This document shows, piece by piece, positions 41,024 to 50,038 of a DNA stretch of 64,000 nucleotides. The DNA is from an uncultured Porphyromonadaceae bacterium (GTDB taxonomy: Bacteria > Bacteroidota > Bacteroidia > Bacteroidales > Muribaculaceae): contig CABUWI010000002.1 in NCBI GenBank assembly GCA_902495245.1, positions 1 through 64,000 on the forward strand, in the 5' to 3' direction. Below the pieces are notes generated by a model. That model had not been told where the DNA came from and searched no databases. It saw nothing but the letters and a program-made list of their open reading frames with translations. The position numbers were made by a program, and so were the translations under genes. Within the stretch, counting starts at the first letter, position 1. Each line of letters opens with the position of its first letter.

Positions 41024-41914
41024 TTACACCAACACGGGCTCCATGTGAATGGAGATGTGGGTCTGGGGGCCGAACGCAGCACGGAGACGACGCTCGGCTT
41101 CGGAGGCGATGTCGTGGGCGTCTTTCAGGCGCAGATTCGCGTCCATCTTCAGGTGCACCTCGATTGCGGCGCGCGTGCCGATTCGGCGGGTGCACAGGCG
41201 GTGAATCCTCACTACGCCAGGCGTTTGCGTGAGAATCTCGGTTATCTGACGCTTTTCGGCTTCGCCGAGCGATTTTTCAAGCAGTTCGTCTATGCCGGGC
41301 TTCATGAGCCGATATGCGGCCACTATAATGAATACGCTGACCACCACGGCCGCCAGCGGGTCGAGTATGCGCCAGCGCTCGCCGAGAGCCATCGCGCCGC
41401 CGATGCCAATCAGTGTGGCCACCGACGTGAACGCGTCGCTGCGATGATGCCATGCGTTTGCGCGCAGCGCGGCTGAGTCGAGCTTGCGCCCCCAGACTAT
41501 GGTGTACCAATACATCGCTTCTTTCAGAACAATTGACAAGGCGGCCGCACTCAGCGCCCAGTAGTTGGGCATTGCCGGCATCAGACCGTGAGCATACGCA
41601 TCATATATGGCTGTCGCGCCGTTATACATAATTCCGAAACCTACAACGCCAAGCATCAAGCCGATGATGACGGCGGCGAGAGTCTCGTATTTGCCGTGTC
41701 CGTAATCATGGTCGGCATCTTGCGGTTTGCCCGATATGCGCACAAAAAGCAGCACGACGATGTCGCTGACAAAATCCGACAGCGAATGAACCGCGTCGGC
41801 TATCATGGCGGAACTGCGCCCGACGATTCCTGCAAAGAATTTGAAGACTACCAGCAGAAAATTCACTATGCTGCCGGCCAATGTTACCTGATAAATTTTG
41901 TGTTCGCGATTCAT
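41024..41914 (-). CDS. Cation diffusion facilitator family transporter
   Basis: 296 residues, six membrane helices in about 1-205 and a cytosolic C-terminal domain. Metal-site motifs HSLSDFVSD (helix 2) and HHRSDAFTS (helix 5) give the two HxxxD pairs of the Zn/Fe/Mn CDF group; the linker DHDYGHGKYE carries the usual His/Asp cluster. The C-terminal IHRLCTRRIGTRAAIEVHLK is the ferredoxin-like domain. It exports divalent metals, probably Zn or Fe/Mn; the metal cannot be set from sequence alone. Its own transcription unit. Confidence 0.92.
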   Translation of the reverse strand: MNREHKIYQVTLAGSIVNFLLVVFKFFAGIVGRSSAMIADAVHSLSDFVSDIVVLLFVRISGKPQDADHDYGHGKYETLAAVIIGLMLGVVGFGIMYNGATAIYDAYAHGLMPAMPNYWALSAAALSIVLKEAMYWYTIVWGRKLDSAALRANAWHHRSDAFTSVATLIGIGGAMALGERWRILDPLAAVVVSVFIIVAAYRLMKPGIDELLEKSLGEAEKRQITEILTQTPGVVRIHRLCTRRIGTRAAIEVHLKMDANLRLKDAHDIASEAERRLRAAFGPQTHISIHMEPVLV

Positions 41915-41967
41915 ATCACCGCGAAGTTACACAATTTTTCCGAACTCAGCTACGTTTTATGAACATA

Positions 41968-42930
41968 ATGGCTGAAATTTCTGTCATAGTGCCTGTCTAC
42001 AATGCGGGAGCGCTGCTCGAGCCGTGCATCGAAAGCGTTTTGGCCCAGAGTTTTACAGACTGGGAGCTGCTGCTCATCGACGATGCGTCGACCGACGGCT
42101 CTGCCGCCGTGTGCCGCCGATATGCCGCCTCCGACTCCCGAATCCGCGCCCTCGCCATGCCCCGCAACAGCGGACCTTCTGCCGCCCGCAATCTGGGCAT
42201 AGACAATGCGCAAGGTTCATACATTGCCTTTCTTGACAGTGATGACCGCTTTGCCCCGCGTTTTCTTGAACGCCTCAGGCAAATCATACTCACGACCGGC
42301 TGCGAGATAGCCGCAGCGCCGATGCTGCGCGCTTCTAAAGAAAAGAGTGCGATAAAGGAAGAATATCCCGCTTCCGGAGAGTTGATAGTCTCAGATGCGA
42401 CAACTGCCATCGCAGATACATTGTACCAAAAGCGGCATAATCCGTCCGTATCCGGCAAGCTGTTCAAGAAATCAATATTTGCCGACGAGCGGTTTCGCGA
42501 CGGGCGTTTTGAAGACCTTGACCTGTTTTACAGACTGTTTCTGCATGCCGAGCGGATTGCATGGACGCCCACGCCGCTATATCTATACACAATCAATCCG
42601 GCAAGCTACATGCAGAACTTCACGCCCGAGCGTGCGGTGGTGCTCGACGTCGTCGAGCGCATGATTGCCTTTATGGAGCAGAATCACCCCGCGCTGCTGC
42701 CGGCGGCCCGCGACCGCGCCCTGAGCGCGGCGTTCAATATCTTTGTGCTGCTCAATCGCCACCGCTGCGATGAGCCGGAAATCGAGCGGCGCTGCCGCGA
42801 AATCATTCTCCGCTATCGCCGCGAATCGCTGCTGAATCCGCGCGTGCGGCTCAAGAACAAACTCGCCGTCATCGCCACCTACCTCGGCGGCTTCCGCCTC
42901 ATCGCGTGGGCCGCAAGGATTGCGAAGTAG
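41968..42930 (+). CDS. GT2 family glycosyltransferase
   Basis: 320 residues. GT-A fold signature at the N-terminus: EISVIVPVYNAGALLEPCIE, LLLIDDASTDGS, NSGPSAARNLGIDNAQGSYI, and the metal-binding FLDSDDRF. It transfers a sugar from a nucleotide donor, likely to a surface polysaccharide or glycolipid. No other polysaccharide genes are nearby. The ATG at 41968 (MAEIS) was chosen; the ATG at 41959 is three codons upstream. The last 32 nt overlap the convergent patatin gene. Confidence 0.88.
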   Translation: MAEISVIVPVYNAGALLEPCIESVLAQSFTDWELLLIDDASTDGSAAVCRRYAASDSRIRALAMPRNSGPSAARNLGIDNAQGSYIAFLDSDDRFAPRFLERLRQIILTTGCEIAAAPMLRASKEKSAIKEEYPASGELIVSDATTAIADTLYQKRHNPSVSGKLFKKSIFADERFRDGRFEDLDLFYRLFLHAERIAWTPTPLYLYTINPASYMQNFTPERAVVLDVVERMIAFMEQNHPALLPAARDRALSAAFNIFVLLNRHRCDEPEIERRCREIILRYRRESLLNPRVRLKNKLAVIATYLGGFRLIAWAARIAK

Positions 42931-43708
42931 ACTCGAGGGTTTTGAGGGTGGTGAGGTAGCCGCTTTCAACCACGAGCTCCAGCTCATGGAGGTCGAAGAC
43001 CTGATGGTCGGCGGTCTCTGTGAGGTTCACGACGACATCACACAGTTCCATGTCAGGAATGACATTGTTTTTCGACATCAATGCATAGCTGCGGCGCGCT
43101 ATGTCAATGATGTTTTTTGCCGGCGGAGCCTGATACATCGGCGAGCAGTTGATGCCGATCAACTTGTCGCACAGATGGCGAATGGCCCACGAAGGCAGGT
43201 TGTGCAAAACGCCCCCGTCGACATATCGATGCCCGTCAATCGTTACGGGGTCAAAAACAATCGGCATGGAGCATGACGCCGCCACGCAATCTGCAATCAC
43301 CCCCGAGGTGAACGCCTTCTTCGTGCCGGCATCGATGTCGGTGGCGCAGATTACGGTCTTTATCGGCAGCTCTTCGATGTTGTCATAAGGAATTGTTTCG
43401 CCGATCAGGCGCCGGAAACGGTCAAGCGACAGAAATGACTCTCGGGGAACATGCACTTCGACAAAGTCGCGAAACTTATGGGTCGTAAACAGCCTGAGCA
43501 GCGGATCGTTGGAATAGTCGTTAAGCAGCCCGGCGGCATAAAAGGCGGCCACGACGCTGCCGGCACTCACTCCGGCAATGATGTCGGGCACGAGGCCAAG
43601 CTCGCGCAGGGCCCTCATGGCGCCGATGTGAGCGAAACCGCGTGCGCCCCCGCCGCTCAGGCACACACCCAGGCGGTAGGGACGGCGATGCGATTGCGGG
43701 AGTTTCAT
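42899..43708 (-). CDS. Patatin-like phospholipase
   Basis: 269 residues with the patatin dyad: oxyanion GGGARGFAH, nucleophile Ser in AGVSAGSVV, and Asp in VDGGVLHNLP. It is a serine lipid acyl hydrolase of the RssA/YchK bacterial type, cytosolic by lack of a signal peptide. It is coupled by a 4-nt overlap to der and ends inside the convergent GT2 gene. Confidence 0.9.
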   Translation of the reverse strand: MKLPQSHRRPYRLGVCLSGGGARGFAHIGAMRALRELGLVPDIIAGVSAGSVVAAFYAAGLLNDYSNDPLLRLFTTHKFRDFVEVHVPRESFLSLDRFRRLIGETIPYDNIEELPIKTVICATDIDAGTKKAFTSGVIADCVAASCSMPIVFDPVTIDGHRYVDGGVLHNLPSWAIRHLCDKLIGINCSPMYQAPPAKNIIDIARRSYALMSKNNVIPDMELCDVVVNLTETADHQVFDLHELELVVESGYLTTLKTLESTSQSLRPTR

Positions 43709-45024
43709 TTTTCGCGCATGAAAATGTTAATAGGCGTGCCGGTGAAGTCCCAGTTCTCGCGAATCTTGTTCTCAAGATAACGACGATAAGGCTCCTTGAC
43801 CCATTGGGGCAGGTTGCAGAAAAAGACAAACGTGGGAATGCGCTGCTCCTTGAGCTGCGTAATATATTTGATTTTGATATATTTGCCTTTATTTGCAGGC
43901 GGCGGATAGGCCTCGATGGCCGCGAGCATGACTTCATTGAGCTTCGCGGTGGGAACGCGGCGATTGCGGTTGTCATACACTTTCACGGCCGTTTCGAGCA
44001 CCTTGTGAATGCGCTGTTTGGTCAGTGCCGACCCGAAAATAATCGGGAAGTCGGTGAACGGAGCGAAGCGGTCGCGCACGGCCGCCTCGAAATGGGCAAT
44101 CGCCTCCTGCGACTTGTTCTCGACCAGATCCCACTTGTTGATGCAGACAACCAGGCCCTTCTTGTTGCGCTGAATCAGCGAAAAGATATTGGCGTCCTGA
44201 GCTTCGATGCCGCGTGTGGCGTCAATCATCAAGATGCAGACATCGCTCGCCTCGATGGCGCGGACCGAACGAATCACCGAATAATACTCGATATCCTCGT
44301 TGACCTTGTTCTTTTTGCGGATTCCGGCGGTGTCGACCAGATAGAAATCAAAGCCGAACTTATTGTAGCGGGTATAGATGCTGTCGCGTGTGGTGCCGGC
44401 AATGTCGGTTACGATGTGGCGGTCTTCGTCCATAAACGCGTTTATGAGCGACGACTTGCCTGCATTCGGGCGGCCGACAATCGCGAACTTGGGCAGATTG
44501 TCGAGGCGCTCAGCCTCCTCTTCGTCCGCCTCAGGCAATTTCTTGACAATCTCGTCGAGCAGATCGCCCGTGCCGAAACCGCTCACGGCGCTTATCGGAT
44601 ATGGCTCGCCGAGGCCGAGACTGTAGAACTCGGGCACATTGTAGAGCCAGTCGCTCGAGTCGACCTTGTTGGCCACAAGAATTACCGGCTTCTTGCTGCG
44701 GCGCAGAATTGCGGCCACATGGTCGTCGAGGTCCGTTACACCGTTCATGGCGTCGACCACGAACAGAATCTCGTCGGCCTGCTCGATTGCGAGTTCGACC
44801 TGCTTGTTGATTTCGCCCTCGAAAATGTCTTCCGAGTTCACTACCCAGCCGCCCGTGTCGATTATCGAAAACTCGCGGCCGTTCCAGTCGACCTTGCCAT
44901 ACTGGCGGTCGCGTGTGGTGCCGGCGGTCTCGTCCACGATGGCGAGACGGCTTTGCGTCAGTCGGTTAAAGAGAGTAGACTTGCCCACGTTCGGGCGTCC
45001 GACAATTGCAACTAATTGTCCCAT
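43705..45024 (-). CDS. der: Ribosome biogenesis GTPase Der (EngA)
   Basis: 439 residues with two tandem G domains: GRPNVGKSTLFNRL and DTGGW in the first (about 1-165), GRPNAGKSSLINAF and DTAGI in the second (about 180-350), NKVD / NKWD specificity motifs, and a C-terminal KH-like domain. It acts in 50S subunit assembly. It follows era by 9 nt. Confidence 0.96.
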   Translation of the reverse strand: MGQLVAIVGRPNVGKSTLFNRLTQSRLAIVDETAGTTRDRQYGKVDWNGREFSIIDTGGWVVNSEDIFEGEINKQVELAIEQADEILFVVDAMNGVTDLDDHVAAILRRSKKPVILVANKVDSSDWLYNVPEFYSLGLGEPYPISAVSGFGTGDLLDEIVKKLPEADEEEAERLDNLPKFAIVGRPNAGKSSLINAFMDEDRHIVTDIAGTTRDSIYTRYNKFGFDFYLVDTAGIRKKNKVNEDIEYYSVIRSVRAIEASDVCILMIDATRGIEAQDANIFSLIQRNKKGLVVCINKWDLVENKSQEAIAHFEAAVRDRFAPFTDFPIIFGSALTKQRIHKVLETAVKVYDNRNRRVPTAKLNEVMLAAIEAYPPPANKGKYIKIKYITQLKEQRIPTFVFFCNLPQWVKEPYRRYLENKIRENWDFTGTPINIFMREK

Positions 45025-45033
45025 ACGTTTGCT

Positions 45034-45945
45034 TTACTGTATATAGCCAAAGGCTTTTAATTTATTTTCGCGATTGCGCCAGTTCGGCTCAACCTTGACA
45101 AAGAGCTCCAGATAGACGCTCTTGCCGAAGAATGTCTCGATGTCTTTACGCGCGGCGGTGCCAACCTTTTTCAGCATTGCGCCCTGACGGCCGATGAGAA
45201 TGCCCTTCTGCGAATCGCGCTCAACATAGATGACGGCCATTATGTGAATCGAATTCTCTTTCTCTTCAAACTTTTCAACAATGACCTCGGTCGAATATGG
45301 CACCTCCTTGTCATAATTCTCGAGAATCTTCTCGCGAATGATTTCCGTTACGAAGAAGCGGGCGGGCTTGTCGGTCAGCGCGTCCTTGCCGAAATATGGA
45401 GGCGACGGCGGCAGCAGCTCCACAATGCGCTTCATCAGGTTGTCCACATTGAAGTCTTCAGTGGCCGAAATCGGGAATATCTCGGCGTTGGGCAGTCGGT
45501 TCTGCCAGTCGTTGACAATGTGCACCAGCTCGCCTCCATCGCCGCTGAGCAGGTCAATCTTGTTGATTACCAGCAGCACGGGCACCTTCTCCTTGGCCAC
45601 TTTGGCCAGAAAGTCCGCATTCTTCTCGGGGTCCTCGACCACGTCGGTTACATAAAGCAGAATGTCGGCGTCGGTCAGCGCTTCCTGACTGAACTCCAGC
45701 ATCGCCTCCTGCATCTTATATCGGGGCTTGAGCACGCCGGGAGTATCGGAAAAGACAATCTGATAGTCGGGGGTGTTCACGATGCCCGTGATTCTGTGGC
45801 GCGTTGTCTGCGCCTTGGGGGTGATGATGCTCATGCGCTCGCCGACCAGGCGGTTCATGAGAGTCGACTTGCCGACATTGGGGTTTCCGACAATATTTAC
45901 GAACCCCGCTTTATGTTGGGGCTGAGAAGTTGTATTTTCTTCCAT
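45034..45945 (-). CDS. era: GTPase Era
   Basis: 303 residues: a G domain (GNPNVGKSTLMNRL; DTPGVLKPRYKMQ; NKIDLL) and a C-terminal KH domain (GAMLKKVGTAARKDIETFFG, VYLELFVKVEPNWR). It binds 16S rRNA in 30S maturation. It lies between fabH and der in the same direction. Confidence 0.96.
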   Translation of the reverse strand: MEENTTSQPQHKAGFVNIVGNPNVGKSTLMNRLVGERMSIITPKAQTTRHRITGIVNTPDYQIVFSDTPGVLKPRYKMQEAMLEFSQEALTDADILLYVTDVVEDPEKNADFLAKVAKEKVPVLLVINKIDLLSGDGGELVHIVNDWQNRLPNAEIFPISATEDFNVDNLMKRIVELLPPSPPYFGKDALTDKPARFFVTEIIREKILENYDKEVPYSTEVIVEKFEEKENSIHIMAVIYVERDSQKGILIGRQGAMLKKVGTAARKDIETFFGKSVYLELFVKVEPNWRNRENKLKAFGYIQ

Positions 45946-46018
45946 GACTGATGATTCCGGTTATGAATGTTACTTTAGACAATAACGCCTGCCGCAGTCG
46001 GTTGGTTTGACTAAAAGT

Positions 46019-46062
46019 GCGCGGCTGCTTGCCCCGTCTCTTTCGGGGGTAAGCATCCGCGC
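46019..46062 (-). terminator. Long imperfect hairpin between fabH and era
   Basis: GCGCGGnTGCTTnCCCC pairs with GGGGnAAGCAnCCGCGC around a short loop. On the minus strand it is followed by ACTTTTAG, a weak T-run. It lies 49 nt after the fabH stop, so it may end the fabH transcript or attenuate read-through to era. Confidence 0.5.
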
Positions 46063-46110
46063 GCTGAAAATTGTCTGATTCCTGTTGAAAAGGAACTGTC
46101 GGTCAAACGG

Positions 46111-47094
46111 TCAGATATCCCAGACAACATACATGGCGCCCCATGTGAATCCGGCGCCGAAAGCCGTCAGCAAGAGTTTGTCGCCTTTCTTCAGGCGGTC
46201 CTTGAATTCGGCTATGCAGATGGGAATCGAGGCGGCCGACGTATTGCCCGTGTGCTGAATGTTGACCAACACTTTCTCGCGGTCAATCCCGGCGCGGTCG
46301 GCAACAGCTTCGATGATTCGCAGGTTGGCCTGGTGGGGAATGAACCAATCGACGCTCTCCATGGTCAGGCCGTTGCGCTGCGCAACCTCCAGCGAGGAGT
46401 TGAGCATGTTCGTTACGGCGTGCTTATAGACCGCGCGGCCCTCTTGGTAGACATAATGCTCGTGGGCGTCGACCGTTTCGTGGCTCGCAGGCTTGGCGCT
46501 GCCGCCGGCCTTCATTATCAGGTTATGGCAGCCGCTGCCGTCAACATAGAACTGACCGTCCATGATGCCAACCTCCTTTTCCGTCGGTTCGAGCAGCATG
46601 GCTGCAGCGCCGTCGCCGAACAGAGGGCAGGTTGAGCGGTCGGTATAGTCGGTCATCGACGACATCTTTTCAGCGGCCACGACAACAACCTTTTTGCGCA
46701 GGCCGGAGCGCACGTATGCCGCGCCGTCCTGCAGGCCGATCAAGAAGCCGGCACATGCGGCCTCGAGGTCATAGCTGTAGGCGTTTTTAAGGCCGAGGTC
46801 ATGGCAGATAATCGAGCCTGTCGAGGGGAAACGATAGTCGGGGTTGCACGTGCAGCAAATTAGCAGGTCAACCTCTTCGGGCTTCGTGCCGGTCTCTTCA
46901 AGAAGTTTTGCCACGGCCTTTGAACCCATAAAGGACGAGCCGAGACTTGAATCCTCCAGAATGTGGCGCGTCTTGACGCCCACGCGGGTGGTAATCCACT
47001 CGTCGTTGGTGTCTACCATCTTCGACAGCATCTCGTTGTCGAGAATGCCGTCGGGCAGATAAGAGGCCACTCCTGAAATTCGAGCGTGGAGCAT
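46111..47094 (-). CDS. fabH: 3-oxoacyl-ACP synthase III
   Basis: 327 residues; starts type II fatty acid elongation by condensing acyl-CoA with malonyl-ACP. The thiolase-fold triad is present: Cys near 114 in LEAACAGFLIG, His in FIPHQANLR, Asn in QHTGNTSAAS; also TRVGVKTRHI near the N-terminus. It follows rpmF in the conserved yceD-rpmF-fabH order; plsX, often found between them, is absent here. Confidence 0.95.
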   Translation of the reverse strand: MLHARISGVASYLPDGILDNEMLSKMVDTNDEWITTRVGVKTRHILEDSSLGSSFMGSKAVAKLLEETGTKPEEVDLLICCTCNPDYRFPSTGSIICHDLGLKNAYSYDLEAACAGFLIGLQDGAAYVRSGLRKKVVVVAAEKMSSMTDYTDRSTCPLFGDGAAAMLLEPTEKEVGIMDGQFYVDGSGCHNLIMKAGGSAKPASHETVDAHEHYVYQEGRAVYKHAVTNMLNSSLEVAQRNGLTMESVDWFIPHQANLRIIEAVADRAGIDREKVLVNIQHTGNTSAASIPICIAEFKDRLKKGDKLLLTAFGAGFTWGAMYVVWDI

Positions 47095-47143
47095 TTCTTT
47101 TCTTTTGGTGTTAAACGTTTAGCGAAGCGAAGCCTGCGTCAGA

Positions 47144-47329
47144 TCAGATAGCTTCGTTCTTCTCGATAACGACGTGGCCGCGATAGAAACCGCATTCGCC
47201 GCAGACGGTGTGGTAGATGTGCCATGCGCCGCAGTTGGGGCATACGGCGATTGTGGGCATTTGTGCTTTGTCGTGAGTGCGACGTTTGGCGGTGCGGGTC
47301 TTCGATTGTTTGCGTTTAGGATGTGCCAT
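47144..47329 (-). CDS. rpmF: 50S ribosomal protein L32
   Basis: 61 residues: MAHPKRKQSKTRTAKRRTHD opening and a four-Cys zinc ribbon (VCPNCGAW ... VCGECGFYRG). It lies between yceD and fabH. Confidence 0.97.
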   Translation of the reverse strand: MAHPKRKQSKTRTAKRRTHDKAQMPTIAVCPNCGAWHIYHTVCGECGFYRGHVVIEKNEAI

Positions 47330-47386
47330 TGTGCTTTATCTGTTTTTGTTGTTGTTAAATTCGGTTGATTATTGTCGGGTTTTGAG

Positions 47387-47923
47387 CTAATCTTCGGTTG
47401 TTGAAGGGTCGGCGGAGTCCATCTCGTCAATGAGGTCGCGCTCAAGCTCGGCGTCCTCGTCGTCGGCGTTTCTGACTCCGTATTTTTTATTGAGGGCGCT
47501 CATGGCGCGGTTGCACTTGCCCTGAGGGTGGACATGGCGCGGCGGAATGGCCAGCACTGCCGTGTCATAGAGCATGTAGGCCACGTTCAGATAATTATCG
47601 CTCTCCGGAATGACCAGCAGCGTGTCGCTGTCGTCGTTATACTCCTCGCCATACTTGACGGTGAGCGCATAGGTCGTATCGATGTCAAGCGGCAGCTCGT
47701 CCAGACACCTGTCGCACAGCACCGTGAGCGTGCCGGACAGGCGGAAGGCAAGCATGTAAGCATCGCCGCGGTGGTCGACGTCGAGCAGAACCTTAACGTC
47801 GGCATCGCGCACGTCAGCATTCTCCATGTTGATGAAGAACTGCTTGTCAAGATGGTACTCAAAAGAGTGCTTGCCCTCAGGCAAACTCTTGAGCATCAGT
47901 TTATATTCTGTAAACTTTCCCAT
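47387..47923 (-). CDS. yceD: YceD (DUF177) family protein
   Basis: 178 residues with the family core FRLSGTLTVLCDRCLDELPL (CxxC) and a C-terminal HPQGKCNRAMSALN; acidic tail. Almost always encoded just before rpmF, as here; proposed to act in 23S rRNA or ribosome metabolism. It is first in the operon, 34 nt after a TAACTTTG box. Confidence 0.9.
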   Translation of the reverse strand: MGKFTEYKLMLKSLPEGKHSFEYHLDKQFFINMENADVRDADVKVLLDVDHRGDAYMLAFRLSGTLTVLCDRCLDELPLDIDTTYALTVKYGEEYNDDSDTLLVIPESDNYLNVAYMLYDTAVLAIPPRHVHPQGKCNRAMSALNKKYGVRNADDEDAELERDLIDEMDSADPSTTED

Positions 47924-47957
47924 TGTTTGCGAATACTCATTTGCTTGAAAAACTGCG

Positions 47958-47965
47958 CAAAGTTA
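47958..47965 (-). promoter_or_regulatory. -7 promoter box (TAACTTTG) of the yceD-rpmF-fabH operon
   Basis: A TAnnTTTG match 34 nt before the yceD ATG. Confidence 0.6.
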
Positions 47966-48042
47966 CGAATAATTATTAAGAATTAAAAATTAAGAATTAA
48001 GAATTTTTGTTTTTGTCCGGGCCTCGCGCGCACGCAGGCTCT

Positions 48043-48116
48043 ACGAAAAAAGCGAATCGTCATCCCGACGACTCGCTTCTTAACCTTTATCTTAATCTAA
48101 TACTATGAAAAACACA
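48043..48116 (-). ncRNA. Candidate small RNA between fabD and yceD
   Basis: On the minus strand a TAACTTTG box (48122-48129) is followed by about 35 nt (TTTTTCATAGTATTAGATTA region), a 12-bp hairpin (AAGCGAGTCGTC / GACGATTCGCTT, one mismatch) and a TTTTTT run. Promoter, short body and intrinsic terminator make a self-contained unit of about 70 nt after fabD. The CATAGTATTAGATT stretch recalls sequence I associate with Bacteroidales intergenic regions. It could instead be just the fabD terminator. Confidence 0.4.
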
Positions 48117-48121
48117 CACTG

Positions 48122-48129
48122 CAAAGTTA
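48122..48129 (-). promoter_or_regulatory. -7 promoter box (TAACTTTG) of the candidate small RNA
   Basis: A second box, TAATTTTG, lies at 48149-48156 on the same strand. No gene follows within 150 nt on this strand, which is why a small RNA is suspected. Confidence 0.45.
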
Positions 48130-48222
48130 GGAACATATTTTGACTTTGCAAAATTACTTCCCGATTTTAACCGATTTTAACGTTCGCTGTCGGATTTTGC
48201 AGCCGTTTTTCACATTTGTTAT

Positions 48223-49101
48223 TTAACACCGGCCGCTCACGGCGACTTCGCGGTTGATTTTGGCCACGAGACCCTGAAGCACCTTGCCGGGGCCGAACTC
48301 AATGAATTCGGTCGCGCCGTCGGCAATCATGTTCTGCACGGTGGCAGTCCAGCGCACGGGGGCGGTGAGCTGCGCAACGAGGTTTGCCTTGATTTCGGCC
48401 GGATCGGTGTGGGGCTTCGCGTCCACATTCTGATAGATGGGACATGCGGGGGTGTGAAACTCGGTAGCCTCGATTGCCGAAGCGAGCTCGGCGCGTGCGG
48501 GCTCCATGAGGGGGCTGTGGAACGCACCGCCCACCTTCAGCGGCAGCGCGCGCTTGGCGCCGGCGGCCTTGGCGGCCTCGCAGGCAGCGTTGATGGCATC
48601 AATCTCACCCGAAATCACAATCTGACCCGGGCAATTGAAGTTGGCACACACGGCCACGCCTTCTACCGATTCGCAAATCTCTTCAACCTTTTCGTCGGGC
48701 AGGGCTATGATGGCGGCCATGGTCGACGGGCGCAGCTCACATGCCTTCTGCATGGCCTTGGCGCGCGCGCTGACAAGGCGCAGGGCGTCCTCAAAACTCA
48801 AAGCGCCGCAGCTGACAAGCGCCGAGAACTCGCCGAGCGAGTGGCCCGCAACCATGTCGGGCTTGATGTCGGCGCCGAGAATGCGGGCCGTGATTACACT
48901 GTGAATGAACACGGCAGGCTGCGTAACGGCCGTCTGACGCAGGTCTTCGTCTGTGCCCTCGAACATGAGGTCGGTGATGCGGAAACCGAGAATCTCGTTT
49001 GCCTTCTCAAAAAGGTCGTGGGCCTCCTGATTGGTGTCATAAAGTTCCTTGCCCATGCCCGTAAACTGCGAGCCCTGGCCGGGAAAAACATAAGCTGTCA
49101 T
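48223..49101 (-). CDS. fabD: Malonyl-CoA:ACP transacylase
   Basis: 292 residues. Loads malonyl onto ACP for fatty acid synthesis. Motifs: YVFPGQGSQFTGMG, the nucleophile Ser in VAGHSLGEFSALV, Arg in SARAKAMQ, His in GGAFHSPLM, GPGKVLQGL at the end. The ATG at 49101 (MTAYVFPGQG) is correct for the family; a longer frame upstream is rejected. Monocistronic; FabH lies 1 kb away on the same strand. Confidence 0.95.
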   Translation of the reverse strand: MTAYVFPGQGSQFTGMGKELYDTNQEAHDLFEKANEILGFRITDLMFEGTDEDLRQTAVTQPAVFIHSVITARILGADIKPDMVAGHSLGEFSALVSCGALSFEDALRLVSARAKAMQKACELRPSTMAAIIALPDEKVEEICESVEGVAVCANFNCPGQIVISGEIDAINAACEAAKAAGAKRALPLKVGGAFHSPLMEPARAELASAIEATEFHTPACPIYQNVDAKPHTDPAEIKANLVAQLTAPVRWTATVQNMIADGATEFIEFGPGKVLQGLVAKINREVAVSGRC

Positions 49102-49140
49102 AATAAAATATATCTTTGTGATTGGTTTATTTTCAGCGTG

Positions 49141-49148
49141 CAAAGGTA
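49141..49148 (-). promoter_or_regulatory. -7 promoter box (TACCTTTG) of fabD
   Basis: A TAnnTTTG match 39 nt before the fabD ATG. Confidence 0.55.
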
Positions 49149-49219
49149 CGCAATAAATTCAACTTTCGCAACCCGCGCCCCGCCACGCCGAAAATAAACC
49201 ATCGAGCAAACCGCAAGGT

Positions 49220-49999
49220 TTACTCATCGTCGTCTTCTCTTTCAGAACTCTCTGAGCGACGCTGAGGGCGTTCTTTTTCGACAAGTTCGAAAAAGCCGCT
49301 GATTTCTTGCTGATCCAGAGCCTGACGCACATTAAAACGTTTTACCTGATCTTCGTAGCCACGCTTTGACACCTTGATTTCAACAGTTACGTTGCGCGAA
49401 TTGTCATAAGTAAGGCCCTCGATGCCAAAACTGCGTGTTTCTTCATAAGGCGTTGTCATCAGATATGTTTCATTTGTGTTCTTCACCTCGGCGGGCACAC
49501 TTGAAATCACGCGCCAATATATTCTCGCGCCGCGGGGGTCCGAGTCGAAAAACCAACGCAGAATCGTTTGCTCCATCGTGGTGCTTCCGGCATTGTTGCG
49601 GCTAACGCGCTCGCGGTCCTGAGCAACGGTGTGGGTCTTTTCCGATGCCGACGTCTGCTGCAAAGCACGCTGCTGCTCGGCTGCGACGGCCTTGGGGTCG
49701 CGCTTGAGTTTGCAATACACCTTCGGGTTGAGCTTAAGTTCTTTCTTCGTATATGAAACAGGCAGCGACTTAGACACGTAACCCTCTTTCACGAACTTAA
49801 AAATCATGGTTTTGGTCAGCACTTTCTGGTCAAGAGTAAGCACTGCGGGAGTAGATTCCGCCACCGTAACGCCGTTGAGAATCACCTCGGCCCCATCGGG
49901 TTCGGTCTGAACGAGCAGTTCGTAATTTTTTGCATCGGCAACTGCAGATACCGTTGCCGACAGGCATAAAGCCATAAAGAATTTGACAAGAGTTTTCAT
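49220..49999 (-). CDS. Secreted PEGA-like protein, paralogue of the upstream gene
   Basis: 259 residues. Signal peptide (FFMALCLSATVSAVADA), then a PEGA-like beta domain (about 25-95: YELLVQTEPDGAEVILNGVT), a linker, and a C-terminal module of about 110 residues (SRNNAGSTTMEQTILRWFFD, DSDPRGARIYWRVISSVPAE, QALDQQEISGFFELVEK). That module is nearly identical to the end of the neighbouring gene. The tail is strongly acidic. Function unknown; periplasmic or surface. Confidence 0.7.
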   Translation of the reverse strand: MKTLVKFFMALCLSATVSAVADAKNYELLVQTEPDGAEVILNGVTVAESTPAVLTLDQKVLTKTMIFKFVKEGYVSKSLPVSYTKKELKLNPKVYCKLKRDPKAVAAEQQRALQQTSASEKTHTVAQDRERVSRNNAGSTTMEQTILRWFFDSDPRGARIYWRVISSVPAEVKNTNETYLMTTPYEETRSFGIEGLTYDNSRNVTVEIKVSKRGYEDQVKRFNVRQALDQQEISGFFELVEKERPQRRSESSEREDDDE

Positions 50000-50038
50000 T
50001 GTGAAAAAAATTGTTTGGTGAATAAATTGACTGATGGT

